Source: Halobacterium jilantaiense
GTDB lineage: Archaea > Halobacteriota > Halobacteria > Halobacteriales > Halobacteriaceae
Assembly (NCBI RefSeq): GCF_900110535.1
Contig: NZ_FOJA01000001.1
Span: 1,178,001-1,242,000 of the forward strand
Length of the DNA: 64,000 nucleotides
Direction: 5' to 3'
Shown here: piece after piece, positions 17,414 through 26,436 of the stretch
Numbering within the stretch: the first letter of the stretch is position 1
How the letters are laid out: every line of letters starts with the position of its first letter
Position numbers and translations under genes: made by a program
The notes under the pieces: model-generated
The model's input: the letters and a program-made list of their open reading frames with translations, nothing else
Told to the model about the DNA's origin: nothing
The model's database searches: none

Positions 17414-18681
17414 ACTGGAGGGTCGCGAGCGGCGGCCGTAGGCCTTCCCCTCGCGCGGCGGTGTTGCTGGAGCGCGCAGGCGGCGAGGGCGAGGTACGCG
17501 CCGATAGTGGGCGCACGAATATACGTGAACAGCGCCTCCGCGGCAGCAGTGAGCGCGTCGCCGGCGGCCTGGGGAACGACGGGGAGGCCGGCGACGAGCG
17601 CGATGTCCGAGAACGCAAGGGGCGCAATCGTGAGCAGGGAGCCGGCGAGGAACAGCCCGCGGGGGGTGCCGTCGAGGGCGTACAGCAGCGGGACGAGCGT
17701 GGGGTACGCGAGCACAGCGTAGAACGGCTCCAGAGGGAACGCGACGAGGACGGCGACGAGGACGGCGTGAAGGCCGACGAGGCGGTCGGTGACGGTGGTG
17801 GTGACGCGGTTCGCCGCGGCGACGACGGGGGCGAAGACAGTGAGGCTCGCGGCGAGCAGCTGGGTGCCCGAGAGCCCGGGGGCGACGGCGGCGAACTGGC
17901 GGCGAACGGTGGCGTAGGGCTCTGTCGGGTCGGGTCCGTCCGGGAAGGTCGCGACGTTCGTCTCGCCGGTGAGGACGGTGGTCGCGAACGTCTCGTAGGC
18001 GTCGACGCCGAAGACCGGGAGGCCGGCGAGCAGGACGCCGACACCGACGGCGGTTGCGGCGGCGGCGGCGCGCCAGGCGTGCTGTCGGAGCAGCCACGCG
18101 CCGACGAGCGCGGGGAAGACTTTGACGAGCGCCGCGGCGGCGAATGCAGCGCCGCTGGCCCACTCGCGGTCGGCAGCGAGCGCGAGCGCGCCCGCGCCGA
18201 CGGCGGCGGCGAGCACGGGGTTGACCTGCCCGTTCACGAGGTTCACTACCGACGGCGGGCTGGCGATGACGGCGGCGGTGACGAGCGCGCGGTCGGTCCG
18301 GCCGAGGCTGACGCCGGCTCGCGCCGCGAGACGAACGCTCAGGCCGGCGACGGCAGCGAGCGCGAGCACGCCGACGGCTATCTGGTAGGCGTACGCGAGC
18401 GTCGTGTCCCCGAGCAGCGCGTTCGGGAGGAACGCGACGGAGACCGGCGGCGGGTAGAGGAAGCCGGCGTCGTAGAGCGGCCTGCCGTCGAGGACGGCGC
18501 GACCCGCGGCGTAGTACACGTCGCTGGCGAGCGCGACCTGCTCGGGGCTGGTCTGCGGGAAGACGACGACGGCGGGGACGCCGGCGAGCGCGCCGACTGC
18601 GAGCACGAGTCTCGCGGCGTGCGCTGTGACGAACCGACGGACGCGGCGGAGGAGGGCTCGGAGGCGGCGAGTCGTCGACAC
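17410..18681 (-). CDS. GT87/DUF2029-like integral membrane glycosyltransferase
   Basis: The product is 423 aa with about ten hydrophobic helices. DVYYAAGRAVLDGRPLYDAGFLYPPPVSVAFLPNALL (two parts) is the typical first extracytoplasmic loop of GT87-type mannosyltransferases, which use polyprenyl-phosphate sugars. LVNGQVNPVLAA and ALVKVFPALVGAWLL are further family features. GTG 18681 (MSTTRRLRALLRR, basic before the first helix) is chosen. Translation is coupled to the DUF429 gene. Substrate unknown. Confidence 0.75.
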   Translation of the reverse strand: MSTTRRLRALLRRVRRFVTAHAARLVLAVGALAGVPAVVVFPQTSPEQVALASDVYYAAGRAVLDGRPLYDAGFLYPPPVSVAFLPNALLGDTTLAYAYQIAVGVLALAAVAGLSVRLAARAGVSLGRTDRALVTAAVIASPPSVVNLVNGQVNPVLAAAVGAGALALAADREWASGAAFAAAALVKVFPALVGAWLLRQHAWRAAAAATAVGVGVLLAGLPVFGVDAYETFATTVLTGETNVATFPDGPDPTEPYATVRRQFAAVAPGLSGTQLLAASLTVFAPVVAAANRVTTTVTDRLVGLHAVLVAVLVAFPLEPFYAVLAYPTLVPLLYALDGTPRGLFLAGSLLTIAPLAFSDIALVAGLPVVPQAAGDALTAAAEALFTYIRAPTIGAYLALAACALQQHRRARGRPTAAARDPPV

Positions 18682-18781
18682 GGGAGAGCGAGCTATCGCC
18701 GCGCACTTGCCTGTTCCGGTGGCCGGGGTCGTTCTCGCCCAGGCCGGCCCCTTTTTGGCCGCGGCGCTCCAACAGAAGACT

Positions 18782-18940
18782 ATGCCAGCGACGCTGGAGG
18801 TCCGCTGCGAGAACGGGGACTGCGAGATGGACATGTTCGAGATGCACTACACGTACGACATGCCCGAGGAGGTCGGTGTCACCGACTTCTCGTGTCCGTA
18901 CTGCGGGACCACCGACGACCTCGCGGAGATCGAGCTATGA
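18782..18940 (+). CDS. Small two-CxxC-like zinc-ribbon protein
   Basis: The product is 52 aa. It has four cysteines as CENGDC (9-14) and CPYC (38-41), suited to one zinc ion, and an acidic C-terminus. ATG 18782 is followed at the other end by ATGA overlap with the Hsp20 gene, so both are translated from one message. It resembles the abundant haloarchaeal one-domain zinc finger proteins; partner or target is unknown. Confidence 0.8.
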   Translation: MPATLEVRCENGDCEMDMFEMHYTYDMPEEVGVTDFSCPYCGTTDDLAEIEL

Positions 18941-19395
18941 AGGGCAAGGAGTTCGCCGAGGCCGTCGGCGGCGAGATGCTGAAGCGCGCGGGCCGCGCGG
19001 CCTCCCGGTTCCAGGAGGAGTCGCCGCTGCCAGTCGACGTGCTTGAGAGCAGCGACGAGTACCTCGTCGTGTTCGACGCGCCGGGCGCGACCGCGACCGA
19101 CGTGCAGGTGAACTACGAGGGCGACGAGGTCCACGTGCGCGTCGACCGCTTCCGGGACTTCCGCGAGGGCTTCGAGATGGTGTTCCCGGGTCGCGGCCTG
19201 ACGCTCGAAGGACACGCCCGGCTGCCCGAGGACGCCGTCGTGGACGCCGAAGCGGCGCGCGCCGAACTGAACGACAACGGCACGCTGTACGTCTTCCTCC
19301 CGAAGACGGGCGGCGACGCCACCCGCATCGAGGTCACGGACCACCACGATGAGGACGCGGCCGACGAGGACGCGGCCGACGACGACGCTGAGTAG
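18937..19395 (+). CDS. Hsp20/alpha-crystallin family small heat shock protein
   Basis: The product is 152 aa. Residues ~35-125 form the alpha-crystallin beta-sandwich (VDVLESSDEYLVVFDAPGA, YEGDEVHVRVDRF, GRGLTLEGHARLPEDAVV and NGTLYVFLPKTG, the last being the conserved A-x-x-x-n-GvL-like strand). The tail is a perfectly repeated EDAADEDAAD acidic stretch. ATG overlaps the stop of the zinc-ribbon gene. It should bind unfolded protein; here it pairs with a putative zinc-finger partner. Confidence 0.82.
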   Translation: MKGKEFAEAVGGEMLKRAGRAASRFQEESPLPVDVLESSDEYLVVFDAPGATATDVQVNYEGDEVHVRVDRFRDFREGFEMVFPGRGLTLEGHARLPEDAVVDAEAARAELNDNGTLYVFLPKTGGDATRIEVTDHHDEDAADEDAADDDAE

Positions 19396-19401
19396 TCGGC
19401 G

Positions 19402-20523
19402 CTACTCGACGGCCATCCCCTCGACGACCTCGAAGGACTCGCTGCCGTCGAAGCGCGTCGGGTCGAACGCGGGAACGCCGTCCCCGCCCAGTACCTGTTC
19501 TGCAATCGCTTCCGCCGTCGCCGGTGCGCGCATGAAGCCGTGGCCCTGCCAGCCGGCGGCGACGTACAGCCCGTCGCCGAGTTCGCCGAGCAGCGGGTCG
19601 CGGTCCGGCGTCGCCGTGCAGAGGCCGGCCCAGGCGCGCTCGACGGCCGGCTCGTAGCCGGGGAAGCGGTCGCGGAGTCTGTCCTCGGTCGCGTCGATGA
19701 ACCAGTCGTCGCCGTCGCGGTCGTAGCCGTCCGGGTCGGCCTCGAACGGTTCGGTGCCGTCCCCGGCGAGCAGCCCGTCGGGGTGCGGGCGGGCGTAGTA
19801 GCCGGCGGTCGCGTCGTACACCGTCGGTAGCCCCTCACTGGGCGCGTTCGCCGTCAGCGCCTGCACGCGGTAGGGTTTCAACGGGACCGAGACGCCCGCG
19901 CCGGCGAGCACCTGCTTGGTGTGCGCGCCGGCCGCGACCACCACGTCGTCGTACGCTTCGCCGTTCACCCGCACGGGGTCGGTCTCGACGCTCGCCGGCG
20001 TCTGCTCGCGAATCTCGACGCCCGCCTCGCGCGCGAGGTCCGCGAGCAGGTGGGCGTACGCGCTCGTGTCGACGACCGCGGCGTCCCGCGCGACCGCGGC
20101 CTCGACGACGTCCCCGGTGCGGAGCGACGGGAACTCGGCCGCGAGGTCGTCGGCGTCCACGCGTTCGACGTCGCGGCCGTGGCGCTGCATCGCGTCGACC
20201 TGCTCGCGGATGGCGTCGGCTTTCGCGCCGGGTTCGGTGACGAACCAGACGTACGGCGTCTCCTCGAACGCGAAGTCGCCCCGGCCGGAGAACGCGCGGA
20301 AGCGCTCGGCGGCGCGCGCCGCCACCCTCGCGTCGACGTCCTCGGCGAACGCGTCGTAGCAGATGCCGGCGGCGCGGCCGGTGCTCGCGGCGGCGACCGT
20401 CTCTCGCTCGTACACCGTCACGTCGACGCCCCGGTCGGCGAGGTCGCAGGCGGCCGTGAGGCCGACTGCGCCCGCGCCGACGACGGCGACTCGGCGGTCC
20501 GCTGCTGCGTCAGAGTCGTCCAT
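19402..20523 (-). CDS. FAD-dependent oxidoreductase (DAO family)
   Basis: The product is 373 aa with the Rossmann motif VAVVGAGAVGLTAACDLADRGVDVTVYE at ~12-40 and the FAD C-terminal motif GDGLYVAAGWQGHGFMRAPATAEAIAEQVL. It resembles glycine/D-amino-acid oxidases and sarcosine dehydrogenases (DadA/ThiO-like). The amine substrate cannot be told from the sequence. It is convergent with hsp20, with 6 bases between the stops. Confidence 0.85.
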   Translation of the reverse strand: MDDSDAAADRRVAVVGAGAVGLTAACDLADRGVDVTVYERETVAAASTGRAAGICYDAFAEDVDARVAARAAERFRAFSGRGDFAFEETPYVWFVTEPGAKADAIREQVDAMQRHGRDVERVDADDLAAEFPSLRTGDVVEAAVARDAAVVDTSAYAHLLADLAREAGVEIREQTPASVETDPVRVNGEAYDDVVVAAGAHTKQVLAGAGVSVPLKPYRVQALTANAPSEGLPTVYDATAGYYARPHPDGLLAGDGTEPFEADPDGYDRDGDDWFIDATEDRLRDRFPGYEPAVERAWAGLCTATPDRDPLLGELGDGLYVAAGWQGHGFMRAPATAEAIAEQVLGGDGVPAFDPTRFDGSESFEVVEGMAVE

Positions 20524-20644
20524 GCACGCCGGTGGGCGCGCGACCCCGATAACTCCCGGGGACGGCCGACCGGCCGCCGTCCGACAGTTTCACTTTCACT
20601 CCGGACGGGTGGCTTTGAAGCCCGTTCCGCGAGCACCCACGAGT

Positions 20645-20809
20645 ATGCCAGTCCAGACGCGCCGCTCGGAGCGACCGACGACAGCCGACCGCCGCCGCGT
20701 CGAGGTGTCGGAGATGACCGCCGCCGGCGTCGCCGCCTACGCGGACACCCACGACGACGCCTACATCGAGCGCCGCGGCGGCCGCACGTGGGTCGTCACG
20801 CGCGAGTGA
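20645..20809 (+). CDS. Small basic-acidic hypothetical protein
   Basis: The product is 54 aa, beginning MPVQTRRSERPT and ending RRGGRTWVVTRE. I do not recognise a family. It is divergent from the DAO gene (121-bp gap). Its last 14 bases overlap the 3' end of the convergent luciferase-like gene. Codon use is haloarchaeal. A real small protein is likely but unproven. Confidence 0.55.
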   Translation: MPVQTRRSERPTTADRRRVEVSEMTAAGVAAYADTHDDAYIERRGGRTWVVTRE

Positions 20810-21587
20810 AGGCGTCGAGGCCGCGCGCGGGGTACGCCACGATTCGGTCGACACCGGCCTCGCGCAGCGCCGCGACGCGCTCCCCGACCGTCTCCCGGTC
20901 GCCGACGAGCGCGTAGTCCCTGACGGCCTTCGAGAGCACCTCGCGAGCGCGTCCCTCGGCGGTGCTGTCCGTCGCGGCGTCATCGGGGAGCGCGCGCCGC
21001 ACGGGCCCTCGGCGGGCCGTGTAGTCGCCGACCGCGTCCAGTATTTCGTCCTCGTCGCCGCTCAGCACGGTGGGCGCGTACACCGCGATGTCGCCGTCGA
21101 ACCCGGCGGCTCGCAGCCCCCGGACGTCGGCCTCGGTCGACCGCGACAGCAGCTCGAACTGGGTCGCGCCGGTGGCGAGCGCGGCGCGCTCGACGCCCTC
21201 CGTGCCGACCCAGGCGTCGCCCGTCGCCGCGGCGGCAGCGCCGAGTCGCGGTGCGACCGCGCGGTTCGCCTCCGCCTCGCTGAGGTAGGCTCCGTGGCCC
21301 GCGACGAGCACGCGCCCGAGTTCGTCGGGGAGACCGGCCGCCAGCGAGTCGTCCCCGAGCGGGTCGAAGCCGTCCGCCCGCACGGGCGTCGTCACTCTGA
21401 CCTCCCTGCCGTCGCCGGTGAGGGCTGCGAGTCCGTCCAGGTCGGGGAGGTGCTCGCGGCCCTCGTAGTCGACGGTGACCGTGCGGACGCCGTCCGCGAG
21501 GTCGGCGATGCGTCGCCAGTCGTGTTCGGCGGGTTTGACTGCGACCGCGTCGATGCCTGCGACCGCGGTGTGGGCGTCGCTGCGCAT
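20796..21587 (-). CDS. F420/luciferase-like (LLM) family protein, divergent
   Basis: The product is 263 aa. The C-terminus, KAVRDYALVGDRETVGERVAALREAGVDRIVAYP, has the typical ending of F420-dependent luciferase-like oxidoreductases. The rest is much shorter than canonical members (~330 aa) and lacks clear cofactor motifs, so it may be a reduced TIM-barrel paralogue. ATG 21587 is chosen over GTG 21590. It overlaps the small plus-strand gene tail to tail. Confidence 0.6.
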   Translation of the reverse strand: MRSDAHTAVAGIDAVAVKPAEHDWRRIADLADGVRTVTVDYEGREHLPDLDGLAALTGDGREVRVTTPVRADGFDPLGDDSLAAGLPDELGRVLVAGHGAYLSEAEANRAVAPRLGAAAAATGDAWVGTEGVERAALATGATQFELLSRSTEADVRGLRAAGFDGDIAVYAPTVLSGDEDEILDAVGDYTARRGPVRRALPDDAATDSTAEGRAREVLSKAVRDYALVGDRETVGERVAALREAGVDRIVAYPARGLDAFTRA

Positions 21588-21724
21588 CACGACGAACCAC
21601 CCCGGGCCGCGAGACAGGTAGTACTAGAACAGTGCCGGAACTCGATCCATCGTCTCTGCGACCATACACCCGGTACCGCGTGCGCCGGGAAAAGCGTGTC
21701 GTCAGTGGCGGCGTTCGCCCGCCG

Positions 21725-23359
21725 TCACGGCCGGAGTTCGCGGGCGAACTTCCAGGCGTCGTGGCCGACCTCGCCGGGGTGCGGGAGCCCGAGCTTGAAC
21801 CGGACGCGGTCCTGACGCTTCAGCGGCTCGAACGCCCGCGGTTCGTCGAGGCCCCAGACCTCGACGCGGGGCGCGTGGTGGCCCTCGGCGTCGAGGACGG
21901 CGTTGGCGGCGCGCCGGCCGGCCTCGTTGGCGGCCTCCATCGTCGCCAGGTCCGTGTCGACGCGGGCGTAGTCGCCCGCGACGGCGAGGTTCGGCGCGTC
22001 GGTGTCCGGGTCCGGGCGGTTCCGGAGGCTGTCGACGGTGTTGATGACCAGCGGCGAGTCGTTCCGCAGTCCCTCGTCGGTCTCGACGAGTTCGGGGTCG
22101 AGGAAGTGCGCGACCCGGGCGTCGTCCGGGAGCACGGCCTCGCCGAGGTGGCCCTGGACTTGCGCCCACATCTCCTCGACGGCCTCCTCGCGGGTACACT
22201 CGCGGCCGGGCTTGTCGTAGAGGATGCCGGGGGTGTCCCAGTCCGAGGCGATGACCGAGAGCACGCCCTCGACCTCGCCGTCGGAGCGCGCTTCGACGTC
22301 GTGGTCGGCCCAGAACTGGCGCTGGCTGATGGACGTGATGGCCCACGGCGAGTCGACGTAGACGGCGTGGCCGCCGACGACCTCGACGTCGCGGTCGAGG
22401 TAGAACTGGACGCCGTTCATCCACGCCGTCTGGATGCGTTCGACGCCCGCGAGCGACGGCGCGGCCCGCCGGAGATCCGTCGACAGGAACCGCGGGAGCA
22501 CGTCGACGGGGAGCGCGGCGACGTAGTGGTCGGCCGTCACCGTCTCGCCGCCGACCTCGACGCCCGTGACGCGGCGGCCGTCGCTGTGGATGGCCGAGAC
22601 CGGCGTTTCGAGGTGGATGTCGACCCCCTGCGATTCGAGGTACTCGTGCCAGTGGTCGAGCCAGACCTCGCTCGTCGGGCCGTCGAGGACGCGCTCTGCG
22701 GGCGCGTTCGGGTCGAGCTGGCCGAACAGCAACTGAAGGTAGATGGTGCCGACGGTGCGCGCGCTCCCGACCTCGGGGCGGAGCGCGACCAGCGCCTGCG
22801 TGGACTGCGCGAGGTGCTTGCGGTACGCGGGCGACATCTCGTCGGCGTCGATGAAGTCCCACCAGGACTGGCGCTCGAACTCCTGTTCGCGGCGCTCGTC
22901 GCAGCTCGTCAGCAGGACGGCCAGCCGGCTGACGAAGTGCGCGAGTTCGCGGCGCGGCACCTCGCCGCCCGCAATCTGGGGCTGGAGGGCGTCCAGCCAC
23001 TCGCGGGGCGTCGACGGTTTCTCCGTCGACGCCACCGCGCCCTCGCCGTCGGCGGACGCGATGAGCGTCTCGGTGGTGGGGACGAGGTGGTCGGCGACCG
23101 ACCGCCCGGTCCCGTCCGGGATGCGCTCCATCGTCTCCACGACGTTCCGGTAGTACGCCGGGAAGAAGCGGAAGCCGTGCTCGCCGAGCAGGCCGTCGTC
23201 GCCGGCCGTCTCGTCGACCGGCATCGAGCGCGCCTTCCCGCCGACGCGGTCGTTGGCCTCGTAGACGGTGACGTCGAACCCGCGTTCGGCGAGCTCCTGG
23301 GCCGCCGTCAGTCCCGCGATGCCTCCCCCGAGCACCGCCACACGGCGCGAATCTGGCAT
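21725..23359 (-). CDS. Phytoene-desaturase/HpnE-like FAD-dependent amine oxidase family protein
   Basis: The product is 544 aa with the N-terminal FAD motif [29 protein letters not shown], then [10 protein letters not shown] as in carotenoid desaturases and hydroxysqualene dehydroxylases. Near the C-terminus, [35 protein letters not shown] (FAD-binding) is intact. The middle includes [20 protein letters not shown]. The product acts on isoprenoids by analogy; substrate unknown. ATG 23359 is set by the FAD motif at residue ~6. Confidence 0.8.
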   Translation of the reverse strand: MPDSRRVAVLGGGIAGLTAAQELAERGFDVTVYEANDRVGGKARSMPVDETAGDDGLLGEHGFRFFPAYYRNVVETMERIPDGTGRSVADHLVPTTETLIASADGEGAVASTEKPSTPREWLDALQPQIAGGEVPRRELAHFVSRLAVLLTSCDERREQEFERQSWWDFIDADEMSPAYRKHLAQSTQALVALRPEVGSARTVGTIYLQLLFGQLDPNAPAERVLDGPTSEVWLDHWHEYLESQGVDIHLETPVSAIHSDGRRVTGVEVGGETVTADHYVAALPVDVLPRFLSTDLRRAAPSLAGVERIQTAWMNGVQFYLDRDVEVVGGHAVYVDSPWAITSISQRQFWADHDVEARSDGEVEGVLSVIASDWDTPGILYDKPGRECTREEAVEEMWAQVQGHLGEAVLPDDARVAHFLDPELVETDEGLRNDSPLVINTVDSLRNRPDPDTDAPNLAVAGDYARVDTDLATMEAANEAGRRAANAVLDAEGHHAPRVEVWGLDEPRAFEPLKRQDRVRFKLGLPHPGEVGHDAWKFARELRP

Positions 23360-23448
23360 GTCGGTGTAGTAGGACTGACCGAACTTGAGGGTATCCCCCA
23401 GCGGCGCGGCTCGCCGGCTGCGGGACTCGGTGAGTCGGAGCCGGGCGG

Positions 23449-24087
23449 CTACTCTCCGAGGTCGGGGTCCATCTCCACGACCTCGGGGTCGCGGTCCGGC
23501 GGCGTCCAGTCGAGGGCGAGGTCGAGGAACTGCACGAGGATGCGGCCGGTCGCCCCCCACACGGTGTAGCCGTCGACGTGGAAGAAGTGGACGAGCGCCT
23601 CGCCGTACGTCGGGTGGATGCGTTTCTCCAGTTCGTAGTTCTCGGGGTCCGTGAGCCCCGAAACAGGGAGCACGACGACCTCGTCGACCTCGCGCTCGTC
23701 GGGGTCGTACTCGCGGTCGGGGACGCGCCCGACGAACGGCGTCACGGCGTAGTCGGTGATGGTGGCGATGTCGTCGAGCTGGCCGACGAAGCTGACCTCG
23801 TCGCGGCGGAGGCCGATCTCCTCGTCGGCTTCGCGGGCGGCGGTCTCCCGGAGGTCGGCGTCGCTGGGCTCGCGACCGCCACCGGGAAAACTCATCTGGC
23901 CGGGGTGTTCGCCGAGGTGGTCCGCGCGCTTCGTGAACACGAGCGCCGGCTCCGCGTCCGAGTCGCCGACCGCGAAGCGACCGTCCTCGTCGCTTGCGCC
24001 GTCGACGACGGGCACGAGCACTGCGGCGTCGCGGTCTTGGTCGCGCACGCGGACCGGCGGGTGGGCGGCGACCCCGGAGAGGTCCAT
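23449..24087 (-). CDS. Nudix hydrolase, CoA pyrophosphatase-like
   Basis: The product is 212 aa. The Nudix box runs from [11 protein letters not shown] to READEEIGL (~89-109), preceded by the CoA-pyrophosphatase/NudL-type motif [13 protein letters not shown]. It probably hydrolyses CoA or related nucleotides to phosphopantetheine plus ADP, a housecleaning role. [15 protein letters not shown] near the C-terminus is typical of this subgroup. ATG 24087 sits at the family start. Confidence 0.88.
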   Translation of the reverse strand: MDLSGVAAHPPVRVRDQDRDAAVLVPVVDGASDEDGRFAVGDSDAEPALVFTKRADHLGEHPGQMSFPGGGREPSDADLRETAAREADEEIGLRRDEVSFVGQLDDIATITDYAVTPFVGRVPDREYDPDEREVDEVVVLPVSGLTDPENYELEKRIHPTYGEALVHFFHVDGYTVWGATGRILVQFLDLALDWTPPDRDPEVVEMDPDLGE

Positions 24088-24136
24088 GTACGCCCCGAGG
24101 TGAGCAGCGGCCTTAATTCACCGGACTCCCGCAGAT

Positions 24137-24568
24137 TCAGTCCTCGGTGAGTGCGGCCCGGACGTCCGCGAGGTCGACGGGAGCCCACGCCTCCGCGTCG
24201 TAGGTCACGTCGACGAGGTAGCGCGCGCGCTCGCTGCCGGCGTCAGCCTGGTCAACGTCCGTCGTGAGGCGGTTCCGGACCGCCTCGGCGAGCGCCTCGC
24301 GGGGCGGCTCGCGGCGCTCCACGTCGAGGATGTGCGGGAGGTCCTCGGCACCCTCGGGCGGGTCGGGGAACGCCACTGGCCCGGGCGCGAACATCTCGAT
24401 GCCGTCGATGTCGACGCCGACGAGGTAGTAGTCCCGGACCGCCTGGTCGACGTCCGCGTCGAGGTTCTCGTCCCGCCGGAAGGCGAGTTCGTCGAGCGCG
24501 TCGTCGAGTTCGTCCCGCGTGAGGCCGCCGAAGAGGTCCGCGACGCCCGCGAGGTGGTCGCCGTCCAT
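24137..24568 (-). CDS. Haloarchaeal hypothetical protein (DUF7109-like)
   Basis: The product is 143 aa and strongly acidic, starting MDGDHLAGVADLFGGLTRDEL. It resembles the uncharacterised haloarchaeal family I recall as DUF7109. No catalytic motif or membrane segment is visible; DVDQAVRDYYLVGVDIDGIE suggests a mixed alpha/beta fold. Its start is 49 bp past the Nudix gene in the opposite reading order (same strand, upstream), so the two may share a transcript. Confidence 0.65.
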   Translation of the reverse strand: MDGDHLAGVADLFGGLTRDELDDALDELAFRRDENLDADVDQAVRDYYLVGVDIDGIEMFAPGPVAFPDPPEGAEDLPHILDVERREPPREALAEAVRNRLTTDVDQADAGSERARYLVDVTYDAEAWAPVDLADVRAALTED

Positions 24569-24624
24569 GCCTCGGGGTGGCCGCCCACGGGGCTTCAATC
24601 TGCCGCGTCCTCGGCGGCAGCCAC

Positions 24625-26319
24625 TTACTCCCAGGTGGCGATCAGGGGCTCGTATCTGTCGTAGAGGCCCGTTTTCTGCTCGAACTCGACGACGAGGTCG
24701 CTCATCGTGTACTCCGCCGGCGCCTCCATGAGGTACCAGCCCGACACCGAGGAGGACGCCGTGATGTCGCCGGTCGCCTCGTACCAGTCCTCAAGGACCT
24801 CGTCACCGACGTAGGTCGATTCGCCGACGTGCGCGCCGTCGGCGACCAGATCGAAGCCGCTGTAGTCGAACTCGCTGGCATCCGCGTCCTCGTCGCGGCG
24901 AGTCAGGTGGACTTCGACGGCCGCGTACTGGTTGCCGTCGCCCGGCGAGACCTGAGACTCCTCATCTTGGAAGTCGTCGTAGACGGTCAGTTCGTCTTGG
25001 AGACGGAGGCCGCGGACCTCGATGTCAGTGTTGCCCTCGGCGAGGACGGCCTCGCCGAACTCCAGTTCGGCCGGCGTGAACTCGACCGTCCACTCGGTCC
25101 CCGCACCGGCGAGCCGGTAGCTGAACTGCTGGGTGTACACCGAGTACGACGTCAGAGTGGTCGTCGTCTTGCCGGCGGGGACTGTTGTCTCGATGGACCC
25201 GCCGATGGGGACATCCGCGTCGAGGTCGGCATCCCCGTCCGCCGAGGTCGCCTGGGTCCACTCGTCGCCCCACTGGACGACATCCCGGAACGTACCGTCG
25301 GCGTCGCCCTCGTTACGGAGCGTCACCTCGACATCGTAGCGACGCCCGACCAGCGGCTGGTCGGGCGTGTCGACGCTCTCGACGGAGACGTTCGGGAGCG
25401 AGCGCTCCGAGCCGTCGGCCGGTTCGAGCTCCCAGGCGCGCTCCGGGAGCGTGCCGGACCCCGTGAGCTGTGCCTGCACGGTGACTGTCGACCGGGCAGC
25501 GTCCCGCGGGACGGTTCCGAAGAGATAGCCGGTCACCCGGTCGCTGGGCGCGATCTCGGGCAGGCCGCCGTCGGCGAACCAGGAGCCGTCCTCACCGACG
25601 AGCGAGTCCGGGAGCCCCTGGGTGTCAGCGTACCACTCGCCGTCCGCGAGCTGGAACGTCCCGGGCGACGCCGAGGTGGTCGACGTGCCGGTGTTCTCGG
25701 CGGACACGCGGACGATGGCGAGCACGTCGCCCGTCGCGGCGCCGAACGCCGTCAGTCGCGGTTCGCTGGAGAACGTCCCAGAGTAGGTGGTCTGGCCGAA
25801 CACCGACTCGGTGAGCGTGATGTCCTCGACCGTCACCCGGAGGTCGTCGCCGAAGGACACGGGTTCGCCGACTGGGGCGGTCGCCGGACCAACGCGGGCG
25901 GTCGCAGCGGCGTCGTGGTTGGGGAGCGCGAACTCGTACTCGCCGGCAGCGTCCAAAGTCAGTGGCCCAACATCAACGGTGATCGTCTCGCCGGGGTCGA
26001 CGGCGTCGGTCTCGACGTCGACGTTCGTTTCTTGGTTCGCTCCCGACACGGCGAGCGTCCCGGTGAACGGTCCGGACTCCCCACCGACGTTGGCCACGGT
26101 GACCGATGGCGAGAACTCCGCACCGACAACCGGGTCTTCGGGGACCGCGACAGCGACGTTTCCGAAGGCCGCGGGGCCGTCCGTCGTCGTCACGTCCGGG
26201 GTTTCTGTCCCGTCCGCGCCGTCCTCGCCGTCCCCGTCACCAGATGAGAGCATCGAGCAGCCGGCAGTCGCGGCGGGGATCGAGACCGCACTGAGCTTGA
26301 GCAGTTCGCGTCTGTTCAC
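24625..26319 (-). CDS. Tat-exported lipoprotein with repeated Ig-like/CARDB-type domains
   Basis: The product is 564 aa. The N-terminus MNRRELLKLSAVSIPAATAGC has twin Arg plus lipobox (TAGC; lipidated C21), followed by an acidic linker. After it come beta-rich modules: a CARDB-like SPSVTVANVGGESGPFTGTL segment, a second one at RRYDVEVTLRNEGDADGTF, and DUF4352-like stretches (VSFGDDLRVTVEDITLTES; a TMSDLVVEF end). It is anchored outside the cell; the role may be surface binding. The GTG start at 26319 lies ~25 bp after TTTTTATGG, a likely TATA box. Confidence 0.8.
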   Translation of the reverse strand: MNRRELLKLSAVSIPAATAGCSMLSSGDGDGEDGADGTETPDVTTTDGPAAFGNVAVAVPEDPVVGAEFSPSVTVANVGGESGPFTGTLAVSGANQETNVDVETDAVDPGETITVDVGPLTLDAAGEYEFALPNHDAAATARVGPATAPVGEPVSFGDDLRVTVEDITLTESVFGQTTYSGTFSSEPRLTAFGAATGDVLAIVRVSAENTGTSTTSASPGTFQLADGEWYADTQGLPDSLVGEDGSWFADGGLPEIAPSDRVTGYLFGTVPRDAARSTVTVQAQLTGSGTLPERAWELEPADGSERSLPNVSVESVDTPDQPLVGRRYDVEVTLRNEGDADGTFRDVVQWGDEWTQATSADGDADLDADVPIGGSIETTVPAGKTTTTLTSYSVYTQQFSYRLAGAGTEWTVEFTPAELEFGEAVLAEGNTDIEVRGLRLQDELTVYDDFQDEESQVSPGDGNQYAAVEVHLTRRDEDADASEFDYSGFDLVADGAHVGESTYVGDEVLEDWYEATGDITASSSVSGWYLMEAPAEYTMSDLVVEFEQKTGLYDRYEPLIATWE

Positions 26320-26335
26320 GAATCATAACTCTAGC

Positions 26336-26346
26336 TACCATAAAAA
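26336..26346 (-). promoter_or_regulatory. TATA box of the lipoprotein gene
   Basis: The minus strand reads CTATTTTTATGG ~22-28 bp before GTG 26319, supporting a leaderless or near-leaderless transcript. Confidence 0.45.
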
Positions 26347-26436
26347 TAGTTTCGAAGGCGGGGAGATTTCGTTTGATGTGTCGATATTCCGAATGGTAAG
26401 CGATCAGGAGTGTGGCGTCCGCAGGCGCGCTCGCAG

